The position numbers and the translations under genes were made by a program. Of a stretch of 64,000 nucleotides of DNA, positions 1 to 8,314 are shown in pieces. Under the pieces are notes generated by a model, which worked only from the letters and a program-made list of their open reading frames with translations, was not told the origin of the DNA and ran no database searches. How positions within the stretch are numbered: the first letter of the stretch is position 1; every line of letters starts with the position of its first letter. Source of the stretch: Nakamurella multipartita DSM 44233 (lineage in GTDB: Bacteria; Actinomycetota; Actinomycetes; Mycobacteriales; Nakamurellaceae); NCBI RefSeq assembly GCF_000024365.1, contig NC_013235.1, positions 5,456,001 to 5,520,000 of the forward strand, in the 5' to 3' direction.

Positions 1-171
1 GTGCTGGCCTTCGCGTTCGGCGTCATCGTGCTGTTCAACCCGGCCGCACTGCTGGTCAGCCTGCTCTGGCTGGTGGCGATCTGGGCGATCATGGCCGGCA
101 TCCTGTTCGCCATCGCCAGCTTCTACGTCCGCAAGGCCGGCAACCTCATCGTCGCGCAGACCTCCACCTGA
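1..171 (+). CDS. HdeD/DUF308-like membrane protein, C-terminal fragment
   Basis: Only the last 56 codons are in the window; the frame is open from base 1. The residues form a hydrophobic helix (FGVIVLFNPAALLVSLLWLV), then a second helix with a G-rich turn (IWAIMAGILFAIASF) and a short polar tail. A helix with an N-P pair followed by a WAIxAGI helix is typical of the last hairpin of HdeD/DUF308 acid-resistance-type integral membrane proteins. The family call rests on this short stretch, and the function in actinobacteria is undefined. Confidence 0.6.
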   Translation: MLAFAFGVIVLFNPAALLVSLLWLVAIWAIMAGILFAIASFYVRKAGNLIVAQTST

Positions 172-297
172 CCCGCTCGGCGGTCCCGGCCCGTCGGCGC
201 CGGGATCGCCATCGTCGGCCGCTTGCGGTAGGCACTGTCGGTGCCCGCTCCTATGGTGGGAGTCGTTCCATTCGGCGACCGCAAGGAGACGCCCGTC

Positions 298-1302
298 ATG
301 ACCGAACTCGTCACCGATCAGGCCCCGGGGCGGACCGCCGGACCCGGCCGGGCCGAGCTGGAACGCCGGCTGGAGGACCACCGGCGCGAGCTCGGCGGGT
401 ACTGCTACCGGATGCTGGGCGCCGCGTTCGAGACCGACGACGCCGTCCAGGACACGATGGTGCGGGCCTGGCGAGCCCTGGACAAGTTCGACGGGCGGTC
501 CTCGCTGCGCACCTGGCTGTACCGCATCGCCACCAACGTGTGCCTGGATCTGCTGAGCAGCCGCAACCGGCGCGCCCTGCCGATGGACTTCGGGCCGGCG
601 TCGCCCCCGGTCGCCGAATCGCTGGGTCAACCGCATCCGGAGGCCACCTGGATCCAGCCGATGCCGGACGGCGAGGTACTGACCGGCACCGCGGACCCGG
701 CCGATCTGGCCGTGCAGAAGGACTCGGTCCGGCTGGCCTTCATTGCCGCCCTGCAGCACCTGCCGCCCCGCCAGCGGGCCGTGCTCATCCTGCGCGAGGT
801 GCTGCGCTGGAGCGCGGCGGAGGTGGCCGACCTGCTGGACAGCACCGTCGCCTCGGTCAACAGCGCACTCCAGCGGGCCCGGGCCACCCTGGCCGCCGTC
901 GACCCGGCGGCCGGGACCCACGCCGACCCGATGGACGAGGCGCAGAAGGGCCTGCTGGCCGATTACGTCAAGGCCTTCACCAGCTACGACATCGACGCGC
1001 TGGTGCTGCTGCTGCGGCAGGACGCCACCGCGTCCATGCCGCCGTTCGCGCTCTGGCTGTCCGGGCGGGACGACATCGCCGCCTGGCACCTGGGGCCGGG
1101 CGCGGCCTGCCGGCAGTCCAAGCTGATCGCGCTGGAGGTCAACGGATCGCCGGCGTTCGCGGCTTACAAGCTCGCCGCCGACGGCACCCACCGGCCCTTC
1201 TCCATCCAGGTGCTCGACCTGGACGGGGACAAGATCGCCCGGATCACCTACTTCCTGGAGACCTCGCTGTTCGCCCGGTTCGGGCTGCCCGCGTCGCTGT
1301 AG
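298..1302 (+). CDS. ECF RNA polymerase sigma factor with SnoaL-like C-terminal domain (SigG/TIGR02960 type)
   Basis: 334 residues. Region 2 lies at about residues 35-105 (DDAVQDTMVRAW, then FDGRSSLRTWLYRIATNVC) and region 4 at about 150-205 (LPPRQRAVLILREVL, then an HTH with SVNSALQRARATL). The last ~120 residues resemble the SnoaL/NTF2-like fold fused to large ECF factors of the SigG class; such tails are thought to modulate sigma activity in place of a separate anti-sigma factor, and none is encoded next door. ATG 298 was chosen because AAGGAG lies at 283-288; an in-frame GTG at 241 has no such site. A TATGGT hexamer at 252-257 could be its -10 element. Confidence 0.88.
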   Translation: MTELVTDQAPGRTAGPGRAELERRLEDHRRELGGYCYRMLGAAFETDDAVQDTMVRAWRALDKFDGRSSLRTWLYRIATNVCLDLLSSRNRRALPMDFGPASPPVAESLGQPHPEATWIQPMPDGEVLTGTADPADLAVQKDSVRLAFIAALQHLPPRQRAVLILREVLRWSAAEVADLLDSTVASVNSALQRARATLAAVDPAAGTHADPMDEAQKGLLADYVKAFTSYDIDALVLLLRQDATASMPPFALWLSGRDDIAAWHLGPGAACRQSKLIALEVNGSPAFAAYKLAADGTHRPFSIQVLDLDGDKIARITYFLETSLFARFGLPASL

Positions 1303-1359
1303 GGCGGCCGCCAGGGCCGGGGGCGACCGTTCCGGCCCCGCCGGCGGTCGCTCCGGCCG

Positions 1360-2892
1360 TCAGCTGCGCAGCCAGGCGGTCGTCTTCGGGTCGGCCAGCG
1401 CGGCCCAGTCCTGTGCGAACTCGCCCAGCGCCTTGTCCCCGCGGACCTGCTCCAACGCGTGCAGCCGGCCCAGGGTGAAGGCGTTGTCCCCGTCCAGGTG
1501 CAGCCGCACGCCCAGCTCACGCAGCGCCGCGCGAGCCACGACGCTGTCCTGGTGCTCGCCGAGCGCCTCCTGCAGGGCCTCGGCCCGGGCGGCGAGCACC
1601 AGAGCCGGCTCGCCGAACGCCGGCGCGACGGACTCCCCCGCGTAGCGCAGCCGCTTGGCCGCCTTGCGAATCTCGTGGTACCACTCGTCGCGATGCGCAT
1701 GGTCGGCCGGCTCGCCGGCCTGCACCAGCCTGGTCACCCGGCGGTAGGCCTTGCGCACGCAAGCGGTGAGCACCTTGCGTGCCTTGCGGTCCCCGTCCTC
1801 GGTGAACGGCGGGTCGGCGACCAGCTGGTCCAGCCGGTCGAGCAGCCGGAAGTAGCGGCCGGAGTCCAGGGCGACCAGCAGCTCGTCGTGGGCCTTCTTG
1901 TGCTGCACCTGCAGGTCGGTGCCGATCCGGGATGCGATCGGGCCCAGCACCAGCTCGTCGGGTTCGGCGGTGATCTCGGCCAGCAGCCGCGCCCGGAGCA
2001 CCTCGGCGTCGCGGGCCCCGCCCAGCTCACCGGCGATCCACTTGAGCTCCTCGCGCAGCGGGTCGGTCACGGTCCGGTCGAGCAGGGGACGGAAGGTGGC
2101 CAGGGCGCTGCGCAGCCGGCGGGTCGCCACCCGCATCTTGTGCACGGCGTCGGGCTCGTCGGTGCGCACCAGCGGGTCCCGGGCGAGGATGACGTGGACC
2201 TGCTCGGCCAGGTGGGCCAGCACCACGTCACGGGCGTGGCTCTTGGGGCTCAGGTGGGCCGGGTCGGGGCGGGTGGGCAGGCCGGCCAGCCGCCCGTGCA
2301 GGGCTCGGGCCAGCTTGGACGGCCAGGGCGAGGCCGTCGCCCCGGCCGCGCGGATCACCGCATCGGCCGCCTCGATCAGCTCCTCGGACCCGTCGACCAG
2401 TTCGACCTCCCACTCGCGCCAGTCGGACACGTCGGCCGAGCCGCCCGGACCCGGGGCGCTGGCCCGGACCACGTCGTCGACGGCCTCGGCCAGCACGGCG
2501 CCCTGCGGGCCGAGCAGCTTGTGCACCGTGCGCCGGCTCTCCAGCCGGGCGACCGGGTGCAACTCGTGGTCGCGGACGTGCACCCGAACCCGGTCGAGCA
2601 GCGCGGTGGGCGGGGTCGGGTGGTCCTTGAGGGGCTCGCCGAACTCGGTGCGGGCACCGGCGGCGGCCGGCACCTTCAGATGCCAACCGGCGTCCGATCC
2701 GCCCGTCCGCCGGCGCAGGGTGATGCCGGCCCGGGTCAGCGCCAGGGTGTCGGTGTCGAAGTAGGTGGCGTCCAGGTGCTTGACCGCCGGATCGGACAGC
2801 GCGCCGACTCCGGGCAGCGAGCTCAGCTCGACCCAGGGCAAGTCTTGCGGGGCATCATATTTTCGCTCGATCTCGAGGTGTTCGGACGTCAT
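1360..2892 (-). CDS. CYTH and CHAD domain-containing protein
   Basis: 510 residues. The N-terminal half is a CYTH triphosphate-tunnel domain: the EIERK signature is at residues 7-11, followed by YFDTDTLALTRAGITLRRR and later basic and acidic tunnel strands. The C-terminal ~290 residues are a CHAD domain: HKMRVATRRLRSALATFRPL and a second conserved helix DEWYHEIRKAAKRLRYAGE carry the histidines and basic residues that bind polyphosphate in this family. CYTH-CHAD fusions are taken to act on, or localise to, inorganic polyphosphate. The gene stands alone, and a TAGACC hexamer 6 nt upstream of ATG hints at leaderless initiation. Confidence 0.9.
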   Translation of the reverse strand: MTSEHLEIERKYDAPQDLPWVELSSLPGVGALSDPAVKHLDATYFDTDTLALTRAGITLRRRTGGSDAGWHLKVPAAAGARTEFGEPLKDHPTPPTALLDRVRVHVRDHELHPVARLESRRTVHKLLGPQGAVLAEAVDDVVRASAPGPGGSADVSDWREWEVELVDGSEELIEAADAVIRAAGATASPWPSKLARALHGRLAGLPTRPDPAHLSPKSHARDVVLAHLAEQVHVILARDPLVRTDEPDAVHKMRVATRRLRSALATFRPLLDRTVTDPLREELKWIAGELGGARDAEVLRARLLAEITAEPDELVLGPIASRIGTDLQVQHKKAHDELLVALDSGRYFRLLDRLDQLVADPPFTEDGDRKARKVLTACVRKAYRRVTRLVQAGEPADHAHRDEWYHEIRKAAKRLRYAGESVAPAFGEPALVLAARAEALQEALGEHQDSVVARAALRELGVRLHLDGDNAFTLGRLHALEQVRGDKALGEFAQDWAALADPKTTAWLRS

Positions 2893-2971
2893 GGGACCGG
2901 TCTACCAGAGGTGTCCACCGGCCCCGGTCCGGTAGGCCGGTACCGGGCCGGGACCCGGCCCGGCCGGGACG

Positions 2972-3115
2972 CTAGCGGCGGCTGCCCGCGCTGCGGTGAC
3001 CGGCCAGCACCCAACCGGCGACGACCGAATCCCAGACGATCGGGGTGCCCGCCCGGTAGGCGGTGGAACAACAGTCACAGCGTCCCGCTCGGGTGGCGGG
3101 TACTGGAGCGCTCAT
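2972..3115 (-). CDS. Small Cys-rich hypothetical protein
   Basis: 47 residues starting MSAPVPATRAGRCDCCSTAY, then a stretch with TPIVWDSVVAGWVLAGH. The Cys-x-Cys-Cys cluster followed ~25 residues later by a Gly-His pair resembles half of a small zinc ribbon, but the second Cys pair of a classical ribbon is missing. The start is supported by AAGGA seven bases upstream. I do not recognise a family. The gene is transcribed toward the CYTH-CHAD gene, 79 bp away. Confidence 0.5.
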   Translation of the reverse strand: MSAPVPATRAGRCDCCSTAYRAGTPIVWDSVVAGWVLAGHRSAGSRR

Positions 3116-3390
3116 CAGGAATCCTTCGGGTCTGCGGCAGGGGAGGCCGACGTTGGCCCAGGGGGCGGCGGGGTGGAGAGAGGGAATCCGCTGATCACGG
3201 CATCTCGGCAGAGACATGCTCTGGGGCCGGTGATGCGGATGATGTCGAAAATCACGGCCGCGGGGCGGCGGACTTTCGATGCCCCTTCAGCAAACCAGCC
3301 CGGGCCGCCGGGAGCAAGCCGCACCACGTTAACTTCGTGGGGCCGGGCCGTGACGTGCCTCTCCATCGCCGGACGGGTCCCGCGGTCGGC

Positions 3391-4572
3391 CTACTGGGGA
3401 TGGTGCAGCGCGCGACCGGTGGCCGGGTCGAAGACATGCGCGGCGGCCACGTCCACGGACACCGCGACGGGGTCGCTGAGCCGCACCGGCGCATGCCCGC
3501 CGAAGCGGGCCACCAGGGTGCCGCCGTCGCGCAGACCCACGGTCAGGAAGGTGTCCCGGCCGGTCCGCTCGACCGCCGTCACGATTCCGGCCAGGACCGT
3601 CGCGTCGGGATCGGGGTTCGGCGGGACCGCCGTCACCGACTCGGCCCGCAGGCCGAGCAGCACCGGTTCGCCCACCCGGGAGACCAGTGCTCCGGGCACC
3701 GGCTGCCAGGTGACCAGCGTCCGGTCGCCGACCCGGTACGCCGCCACCCCACCGGCGACCACCAGTCGCGCGGTCAGCACCCCCAGCGGCGCCGGGGCCA
3801 CGAAGTCCGCGACGAACAGGCTGGCCGGCTGGTCGTAGAGCTCCCGCGAGGTGCCGATCTGCCGCACCCGGCCCTGCTCCATCACGGCGATCCGGTCGCC
3901 GATGGCCAGCGCCTCGGTCTGGTCGTGGGTGACGTAGAACGTGCTGACCCCGGCTGACTTGACCGTCTCGGCGATGACGCGGCGCATCCGGACCCGCTCG
4001 GGCAGGTCCAGGTTGGCCAGCGGCTCGTCGAGCAGGAACGTCGCCGGGCGGCGCACCAGGGCCCGGCCGACCCCGGCCTGGCCGCGCTGGCCCATCGAGA
4101 TCTCGGTGGGTTTGCGGCGCAGCAGGCTCCAGATGCCCAGCCGGCGCGACTGGTGTTCCACCCGTTGCTGCACCTCGGGGGCCGAGGTGTGCCGCAGCGC
4201 CAGACCGAAGCCCATGTTGCGGGCCACGTCCAGGGTGGGATACAGCGCCGTCTTCTCGAACACCATGGCCACGTCCCGGTCGGCCGGTGGGCGGCCGGTG
4301 ACGTCGCGGCCCTGGATCATCACCTGACCGGGTTTGACCGGCAGCAGCCCGGCCAACGCCCGCAGCAGGGTCGACTTGCCGCAGCCCGACGGTCCGAGGA
4401 CGGCCAGCAGTTCGCCGGGCTCGGCCAGCAGGGTGAAATCGGCGAGCACGACCGTGCCGTCGCGCTGGGTCACGGTCGCCGCGACCAGGCCGGTCCGGCC
4501 GGTGCCCTCGGCGCGGGGGCCGGCGGCCCCGGCGGCCCCGGCGGGCCCGGCGGCCCCGGCGGGCCCGGTCAC
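3391..4572 (-). CDS. MalK/UgpC-like ABC transporter ATPase with altered Q-loop and signature motif
   Basis: 393 residues. Walker A GPSGCGKS is at 60-67, Walker B FLLDE at 179-183 and the H-loop His at 216 (YVTHDQTEA). A C-terminal TOBE-type regulatory region places it with sugar-importer ATPases. Two canonical elements deviate: the Q-loop Gln is Glu106 (MVFEKTALYP instead of the usual VFQ) and the LSGGQ signature is ISMGQ (158-162). The first ~20 residues are a collagen-like run of GPAGAAG triplets. The GTG start overlaps the stop of the upstream PucR gene (GTGA), so the two are translationally coupled. No permease or binding protein is adjacent, so its partner is unknown. It may serve a remote importer or be a specialised, weakly hydrolysing ATPase. 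Confidence 0.8.
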   Translation of the reverse strand: MTGPAGAAGPAGAAGAAGPRAEGTGRTGLVAATVTQRDGTVVLADFTLLAEPGELLAVLGPSGCGKSTLLRALAGLLPVKPGQVMIQGRDVTGRPPADRDVAMVFEKTALYPTLDVARNMGFGLALRHTSAPEVQQRVEHQSRRLGIWSLLRRKPTEISMGQRGQAGVGRALVRRPATFLLDEPLANLDLPERVRMRRVIAETVKSAGVSTFYVTHDQTEALAIGDRIAVMEQGRVRQIGTSRELYDQPASLFVADFVAPAPLGVLTARLVVAGGVAAYRVGDRTLVTWQPVPGALVSRVGEPVLLGLRAESVTAVPPNPDPDATVLAGIVTAVERTGRDTFLTVGLRDGGTLVARFGGHAPVRLSDPVAVSVDVAAAHVFDPATGRALHHPQ

Positions 4573-6419
4573 GGTTCACCGTCCTCGAACCGGAAGCCGG
4601 CCACGTCCAGCACGGTCAACGCGGCCCGCACCTGCACCATTGCCTCCGGGTCGGCCAGCTCCAACCCGGTCAGCGACTCCACGCGCTGCAGGCGCTGGGT
4701 CACCGTGTTCGGGTGCAGGTGCAGCGCCTGCGCGGTGGCGGCCCGGTTCTGTCGGGCGGCCAGGTAGCAGCGCAGGGTGTCCAGCAACTGGGTGCCCCGC
4801 TGCGCGTCGTGCCGGCGGACCGGGGCCAGGGTGCGGTCGGCGAAGGCGACCAGCGGGCCCGGGTCGTCCACCTGCAGCAGCAGGCCGGCCACCCCGAGGT
4901 CGTCAAGGGTGATCGCGGTGTCGATCCGGCCGCCGGCCAGGCCGATCTCCAGACCTCCGCGGGCCATCCGGAAGGCCAGCGGGTAGTCGGCCGCCGGTGG
5001 CGAGACGCAGACGGTGGCCGCCGCCACCCCCGGCACCGACCGCAGCGCCCGGCGCACCGCCTCCCCCACCCGGCCACCTGTCCCCGCCCCGATCCGTGCG
5101 TCGAGCCGCCCGCCCGCCCCGGCGCCCGTCCCCGGGCCCGGGCCGCTACCCGTGCCGCGGGCGGGGTCGGGGACGGGGTCGGTCAGGGCCGCCGGCCACA
5201 ACACCGCCAGCACCCCCCGGTACGTCCCAACCAGCGGGCGGGGATGGAACCGGGCGGCCAGATCGGCCGCCGCGGCCAGCACCCGCTGCTCGAGCAGGAT
5301 GCGCCGCGCCGGATCGGCCGGCTCCACCCGGCCGACCACGACGACCGCCGGGCCGGACAGGTCGTGGCCGAGTCGTGCGGCCCGGTCCCGGACCGCCGGC
5401 GAGTCGGCCGCCGCCCCGCCGAGCACGTCGGTGAGCAGCTCCCCCCGCAGCCGCAGCTCGACCTCGACGGCAGTCCGGATCCGGGCCAGTTCCAGGGACA
5501 GCACCAGCGAGCCGTGCTCGACCGCGCGCCGGTCCAGCGCCGACAGGTGCCCGGGCCCGACCCACAGCCGGGCGGCCACGTCCCCGGCCACCCACACCGT
5601 CCAGACGTGGCGACCGGCCACCTCGGCCCCGTCGGCCACCGCGTCGCCGGAGGCCGCCGCGCGCAGCTCGGGTGGGGGCAGCTCGGCGGCCCCACCGGCC
5701 ACTGCCGAGACCTGGCCGTCGGCGTCCTCGATCACCACCGGTTGGCCGATCAGCTCGGCCAGGGCGTGCACGATGCCGGGCAGGCCGCCACCGCCCAGGG
5801 CGACGTCCAGCAGCTGCCCGTGGATCCGTTCGGACTTGGTCAGCAGCTCGGCCTGGTCCCGGAGCCGGTCGACCAGCCGCGCCGAGGTCAGCGCCAGCGC
5901 GGCGTGGTTGGCCAGCAGGGTGAGCCGCTCGACCTCGTCGCCGTCGAAGTCGTGGACGTGGGCCCGGTAGCCGTTGAGCGTGCCCAGCACGGCGCCGTCG
6001 GCGATCAACGGGACCGACACCATCGCCCGGTACCCCTGGTCCCGGGCCACCCCGCCCCACGGGACGAACTCCGGCTCGGCGGCGATGTCGCTGATCGCCA
6101 CCGTCCGGCCCGAGGAGAAGGCCCGGCCCGACGGCGCCTGGCCGCTGCCGTTCAGTGCGAGCTGCACCGGACGGTCCGCGTTCACACTGGCCACGTAGTC
6201 CTCGGACAACCCGCTCCAGCCGGTGATCAACAGATGGGTCCCGGTCGGGTCGGGCAGCAGCACGGCGCAGAAGTCGTAGCCGAGCAGGTCGCGGGCGGTG
6301 TCGGCGACCAGATCCAGCACGGCGGGCAGTTCCCCGGGGGAGGTCACCGCCAGGGCCAGCCGATCGACCGCGCTGAGCCACCGGCGCAACTCGTCCAGGG
6401 CCGGCCCGACGGTGATCAT
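4569..6419 (-). CDS. PucR-family transcriptional regulator with GAF domain
   Basis: 616 residues. A GAF sensor occupies about 20-185 (VLDLVADTARDLLGYDFCAVLL through FDGDEVERLTLLANHAALAL). A long middle region matches the CdaR/PucR linker, and the C-terminus is a PucR-type helix-turn-helix (CYLAARQNRAATAQALHLHP, then NTVTQRLQRVESLTGLEL). Such proteins are usually activators of catabolic operons, with the GAF domain sensing a small aromatic or purine-like ligand. The gene is divergent from the aldehyde dehydrogenase operon and shares a 139-bp promoter region containing two similar palindromes, so it is the likely regulator of that operon and of itself. No good ribosome site precedes ATG 6419. 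Confidence 0.88.
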   Translation of the reverse strand: MITVGPALDELRRWLSAVDRLALAVTSPGELPAVLDLVADTARDLLGYDFCAVLLPDPTGTHLLITGWSGLSEDYVASVNADRPVQLALNGSGQAPSGRAFSSGRTVAISDIAAEPEFVPWGGVARDQGYRAMVSVPLIADGAVLGTLNGYRAHVHDFDGDEVERLTLLANHAALALTSARLVDRLRDQAELLTKSERIHGQLLDVALGGGGLPGIVHALAELIGQPVVIEDADGQVSAVAGGAAELPPPELRAAASGDAVADGAEVAGRHVWTVWVAGDVAARLWVGPGHLSALDRRAVEHGSLVLSLELARIRTAVEVELRLRGELLTDVLGGAAADSPAVRDRAARLGHDLSGPAVVVVGRVEPADPARRILLEQRVLAAAADLAARFHPRPLVGTYRGVLAVLWPAALTDPVPDPARGTGSGPGPGTGAGAGGRLDARIGAGTGGRVGEAVRRALRSVPGVAAATVCVSPPAADYPLAFRMARGGLEIGLAGGRIDTAITLDDLGVAGLLLQVDDPGPLVAFADRTLAPVRRHDAQRGTQLLDTLRCYLAARQNRAATAQALHLHPNTVTQRLQRVESLTGLELADPEAMVQVRAALTVLDVAGFRFEDGEP

Positions 6420-6431
6420 CGACCCACTCTA

Positions 6432-6478
6432 TGTCACGAATGACATTTTCATTCGGGAAGTATGTCGCCCATAACATT
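6432..6478. promoter_or_regulatory. Paired palindromic operators in the divergent pucR/aldehyde dehydrogenase promoter
   Basis: Site 1, 6432-6447, reads ATGTCACGAATGACAT: perfect 6-bp arms around CGAA. Site 2, 6463-6478, reads ATGTCGCCCATAACAT: the same 16-bp length with the outer ATGT/ACAT conserved and inner bases degenerate. The starts are 31 bp apart, close to three helical turns, so two dimers would bind the same face. The stretch is AT-rich compared with its surroundings. Assignment to the adjacent PucR protein is inferred from position. Confidence 0.6.
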
Positions 6479-6558
6479 TGATCGGCCCAGCTCCCGCTGA
6501 ATACTTCTCTCATCCCCCAGCACCACCCGAGCCCACCAGCCGGTCGAGAGGCGATCCA

Positions 6559-8061
6559 ATGACGGACACCACCACAGCTCCCGCGCACCTGGCCGACCCG
6601 GGCGTCCGGCCGCACGCGCGGCCCACGCGGTCGATCGTGAACCCGGCCACCGGCGAGGTCATCGCCACCGTCCCGGAACAGGGCGCGGCCGACGTCGACC
6701 GGGCCGTGGCGACCGCCAAGGAGGCTTTCGAGACCGGCCCGTGGCCGACGATGGTGCGTAGCAAACGAGCCCGGCTGCTGCTCACGCTGGCCGACGCCAT
6801 CGAGGCCAACTCGGCCCGGCTCTACGAGTTGGAGACCCGCAACAACGGGCGGCCGATCACCGAGACCCGGGCCCAGCTGTCCCGGGTGCCCGAATGGTTC
6901 CGCTACAACGCCGGCCTGCTGGCCGCGCAGCGCGACGCCGTGCTGCCCGGCGACGGCGAGTACCTGACCTACCAGCGCCGGGCCCCGCTCGGCGTCTGCG
7001 GGATCATCACGCCGTTCAACCACCCGATGCTGATCCTGGCCCGCAGCCTGTCCGCCGCGCTGGCCACCGGCAACACGGTCGTGGTCAAGCCCTCCGAACT
7101 CACCCCGCTCACCACCCTGGCCCTGGTCGAGATCCTGCACGCCGCAGGTCTGCCGGCCGGGGTGGTGAGCGTGGTGACCGGCAGTCGGGAGGCGGGTGAA
7201 CGCCTCACCCGCCATCCCGACGTCGCCAAGATCACCCTGACCGGGGGCACCGAGGCCGGGCGGTCGGCCGCGCTGGCCACCGCGGCCCGGTTCGCCCGGG
7301 TCACCGCCGAGCTCGGCGGCAAGACCCCCATCGTCGTATTCGACGACATCGACTCGGTGGTGGCGGCGCAGGGCGCGGCCTTCGCCGCGTTCGTCGCCGC
7401 CGGCCAGTCCTGCGTCGCCGGTTCCCGCTTCCTGGTGCAGCGCGGCAGCTACGACGCCTTCGTCGACGCCCTGGCCACCCGGGCCGACGCCATCCGGATC
7501 GGCGACCCGGCCGCCCCCGGCACCCAGCTCGGCCCGCTGATCAGCGCGGCCCAGCGGGACAAGGCGCTGCGGTACGTGCAGATCGGGCTGGACGAGGGGG
7601 CCCGGCTGGTCGCCGGCGGCACTGTCCCCGACCTGCCCGGCCCGCTGAACCAGGGCTTTTACCTGCGGCCGACCGTGCTGGCCGACGCCACCAACGACAT
7701 GCGTATCGCCCAGGAGGAGATCTTCGGGCCGGTGGCCACCGTGGTCCCGTTCGACACCGAGGCCGACGCGATCGCCATGGCCAACGACAACCGGTTCGCC
7801 CTGGGCGCCGGCGTCTGGACCCGCGATCTGGCCCGTGGCCACCGCGTCGCCGACCGGATCACCGCCGGCATGGTCTGGGTCAACGACCACCACCGGCTCG
7901 AGCCCTCCCTGCCGTGGGGCGGGGTCAAGGAGTCCGGCCTCGGCAAGGACGCCGGCACCGAATCGTTCGACGACTTCACCTGGATCAAGACCGTCGTGGT
8001 GCGCACCGCCGCCGACGACGTCGACTGGTACGGCCAGGCCGACCCCGGCCGACTCAACTGA
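6559..8061 (+). CDS. NAD(P)-dependent aldehyde dehydrogenase
   Basis: 500 residues, the usual ALDH superfamily length. Visible signatures are the cofactor-binding TPFNHP and VVKPSELTP motifs, the catalytic Glu region AELGGKTPIVVFDD, the catalytic Cys in AAGQSCVAGSRF and the C-terminal EEIFGPV and PWGGVKESGLG. ATG 6559 follows GAGAGG; the more upstream in-frame ATG at 6478 lies inside the putative operator. It is the first gene of the PucR-controlled catabolic operon and presumably oxidises an aldehyde, such as a semialdehyde formed after ring opening. The exact substrate cannot be told from sequence. Confidence 0.9.
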   Translation: MTDTTTAPAHLADPGVRPHARPTRSIVNPATGEVIATVPEQGAADVDRAVATAKEAFETGPWPTMVRSKRARLLLTLADAIEANSARLYELETRNNGRPITETRAQLSRVPEWFRYNAGLLAAQRDAVLPGDGEYLTYQRRAPLGVCGIITPFNHPMLILARSLSAALATGNTVVVKPSELTPLTTLALVEILHAAGLPAGVVSVVTGSREAGERLTRHPDVAKITLTGGTEAGRSAALATAARFARVTAELGGKTPIVVFDDIDSVVAAQGAAFAAFVAAGQSCVAGSRFLVQRGSYDAFVDALATRADAIRIGDPAAPGTQLGPLISAAQRDKALRYVQIGLDEGARLVAGGTVPDLPGPLNQGFYLRPTVLADATNDMRIAQEEIFGPVATVVPFDTEADAIAMANDNRFALGAGVWTRDLARGHRVADRITAGMVWVNDHHRLEPSLPWGGVKESGLGKDAGTESFDDFTWIKTVVVRTAADDVDWYGQADPGRLN

Positions 8062-8154
8062 CCCTCCGCCCTCCCCGACCCCCGCGCCCGGCCCCACCCC
8101 GCCACCGACCTTCCCGTCCCGCCCCCTCCCCCGCCTCGCCCCGCCCCCCTCTGA

Positions 8155-8217
8155 TGTTGATCATGGGAAAAGTGCGGTTCTGGACCGCTCATTCCGGCAC
8201 TCTTCCCATGATCAACA
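8155..8217. repeat. Long imperfect inverted repeat, TTGATCATGG family (copy 1)
   Basis: Arms of 21 nt at 8155-8175 and 8197-8217 pair at 20 of 21 positions around a 21-nt loop. Both begin TGTTGATCATGGGAA when read inward. The element fills the gap between the aldehyde dehydrogenase and MFS genes. It shares its arm core with the copy at 34469-34529, so it belongs to a dispersed family. As RNA it would be a very stable hairpin that could attenuate or protect the operon transcript; it lacks the U-run of a classical terminator. Confidence 0.85.
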
Positions 8218-8314
8218 CCACGGTGGGGGGTGGCCCCCGGGGGGTGGGGTGAGGGGAGGAGGGGGACGGCGCGGCCGGGGTGCGCGCCGGTTCCACCGAT
8301 CCCAGGAGACCCCC

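Noticed and set aside
3115-3366. 83-codon minus-strand frame whose stop overlaps the start of the small Cys-rich gene
   Set aside because: The TGATG overlap is suggestive, but the product shows no motif, ends in a Pro-rich random-looking run and has no convincing ribosome site.
1459-3957. 832-codon open frame on the plus strand
   Set aside because: Antisense to the CYTH-CHAD gene and the ATPase; composition (Gln/Gly/Arg-rich, no domain) is that of a GC-rich shadow frame.
5146-8097. 983-codon open frame on the minus strand
   Set aside because: Antisense to the aldehyde dehydrogenase and out of frame with pucR; low-complexity Gly/Arg/Val with no motif.
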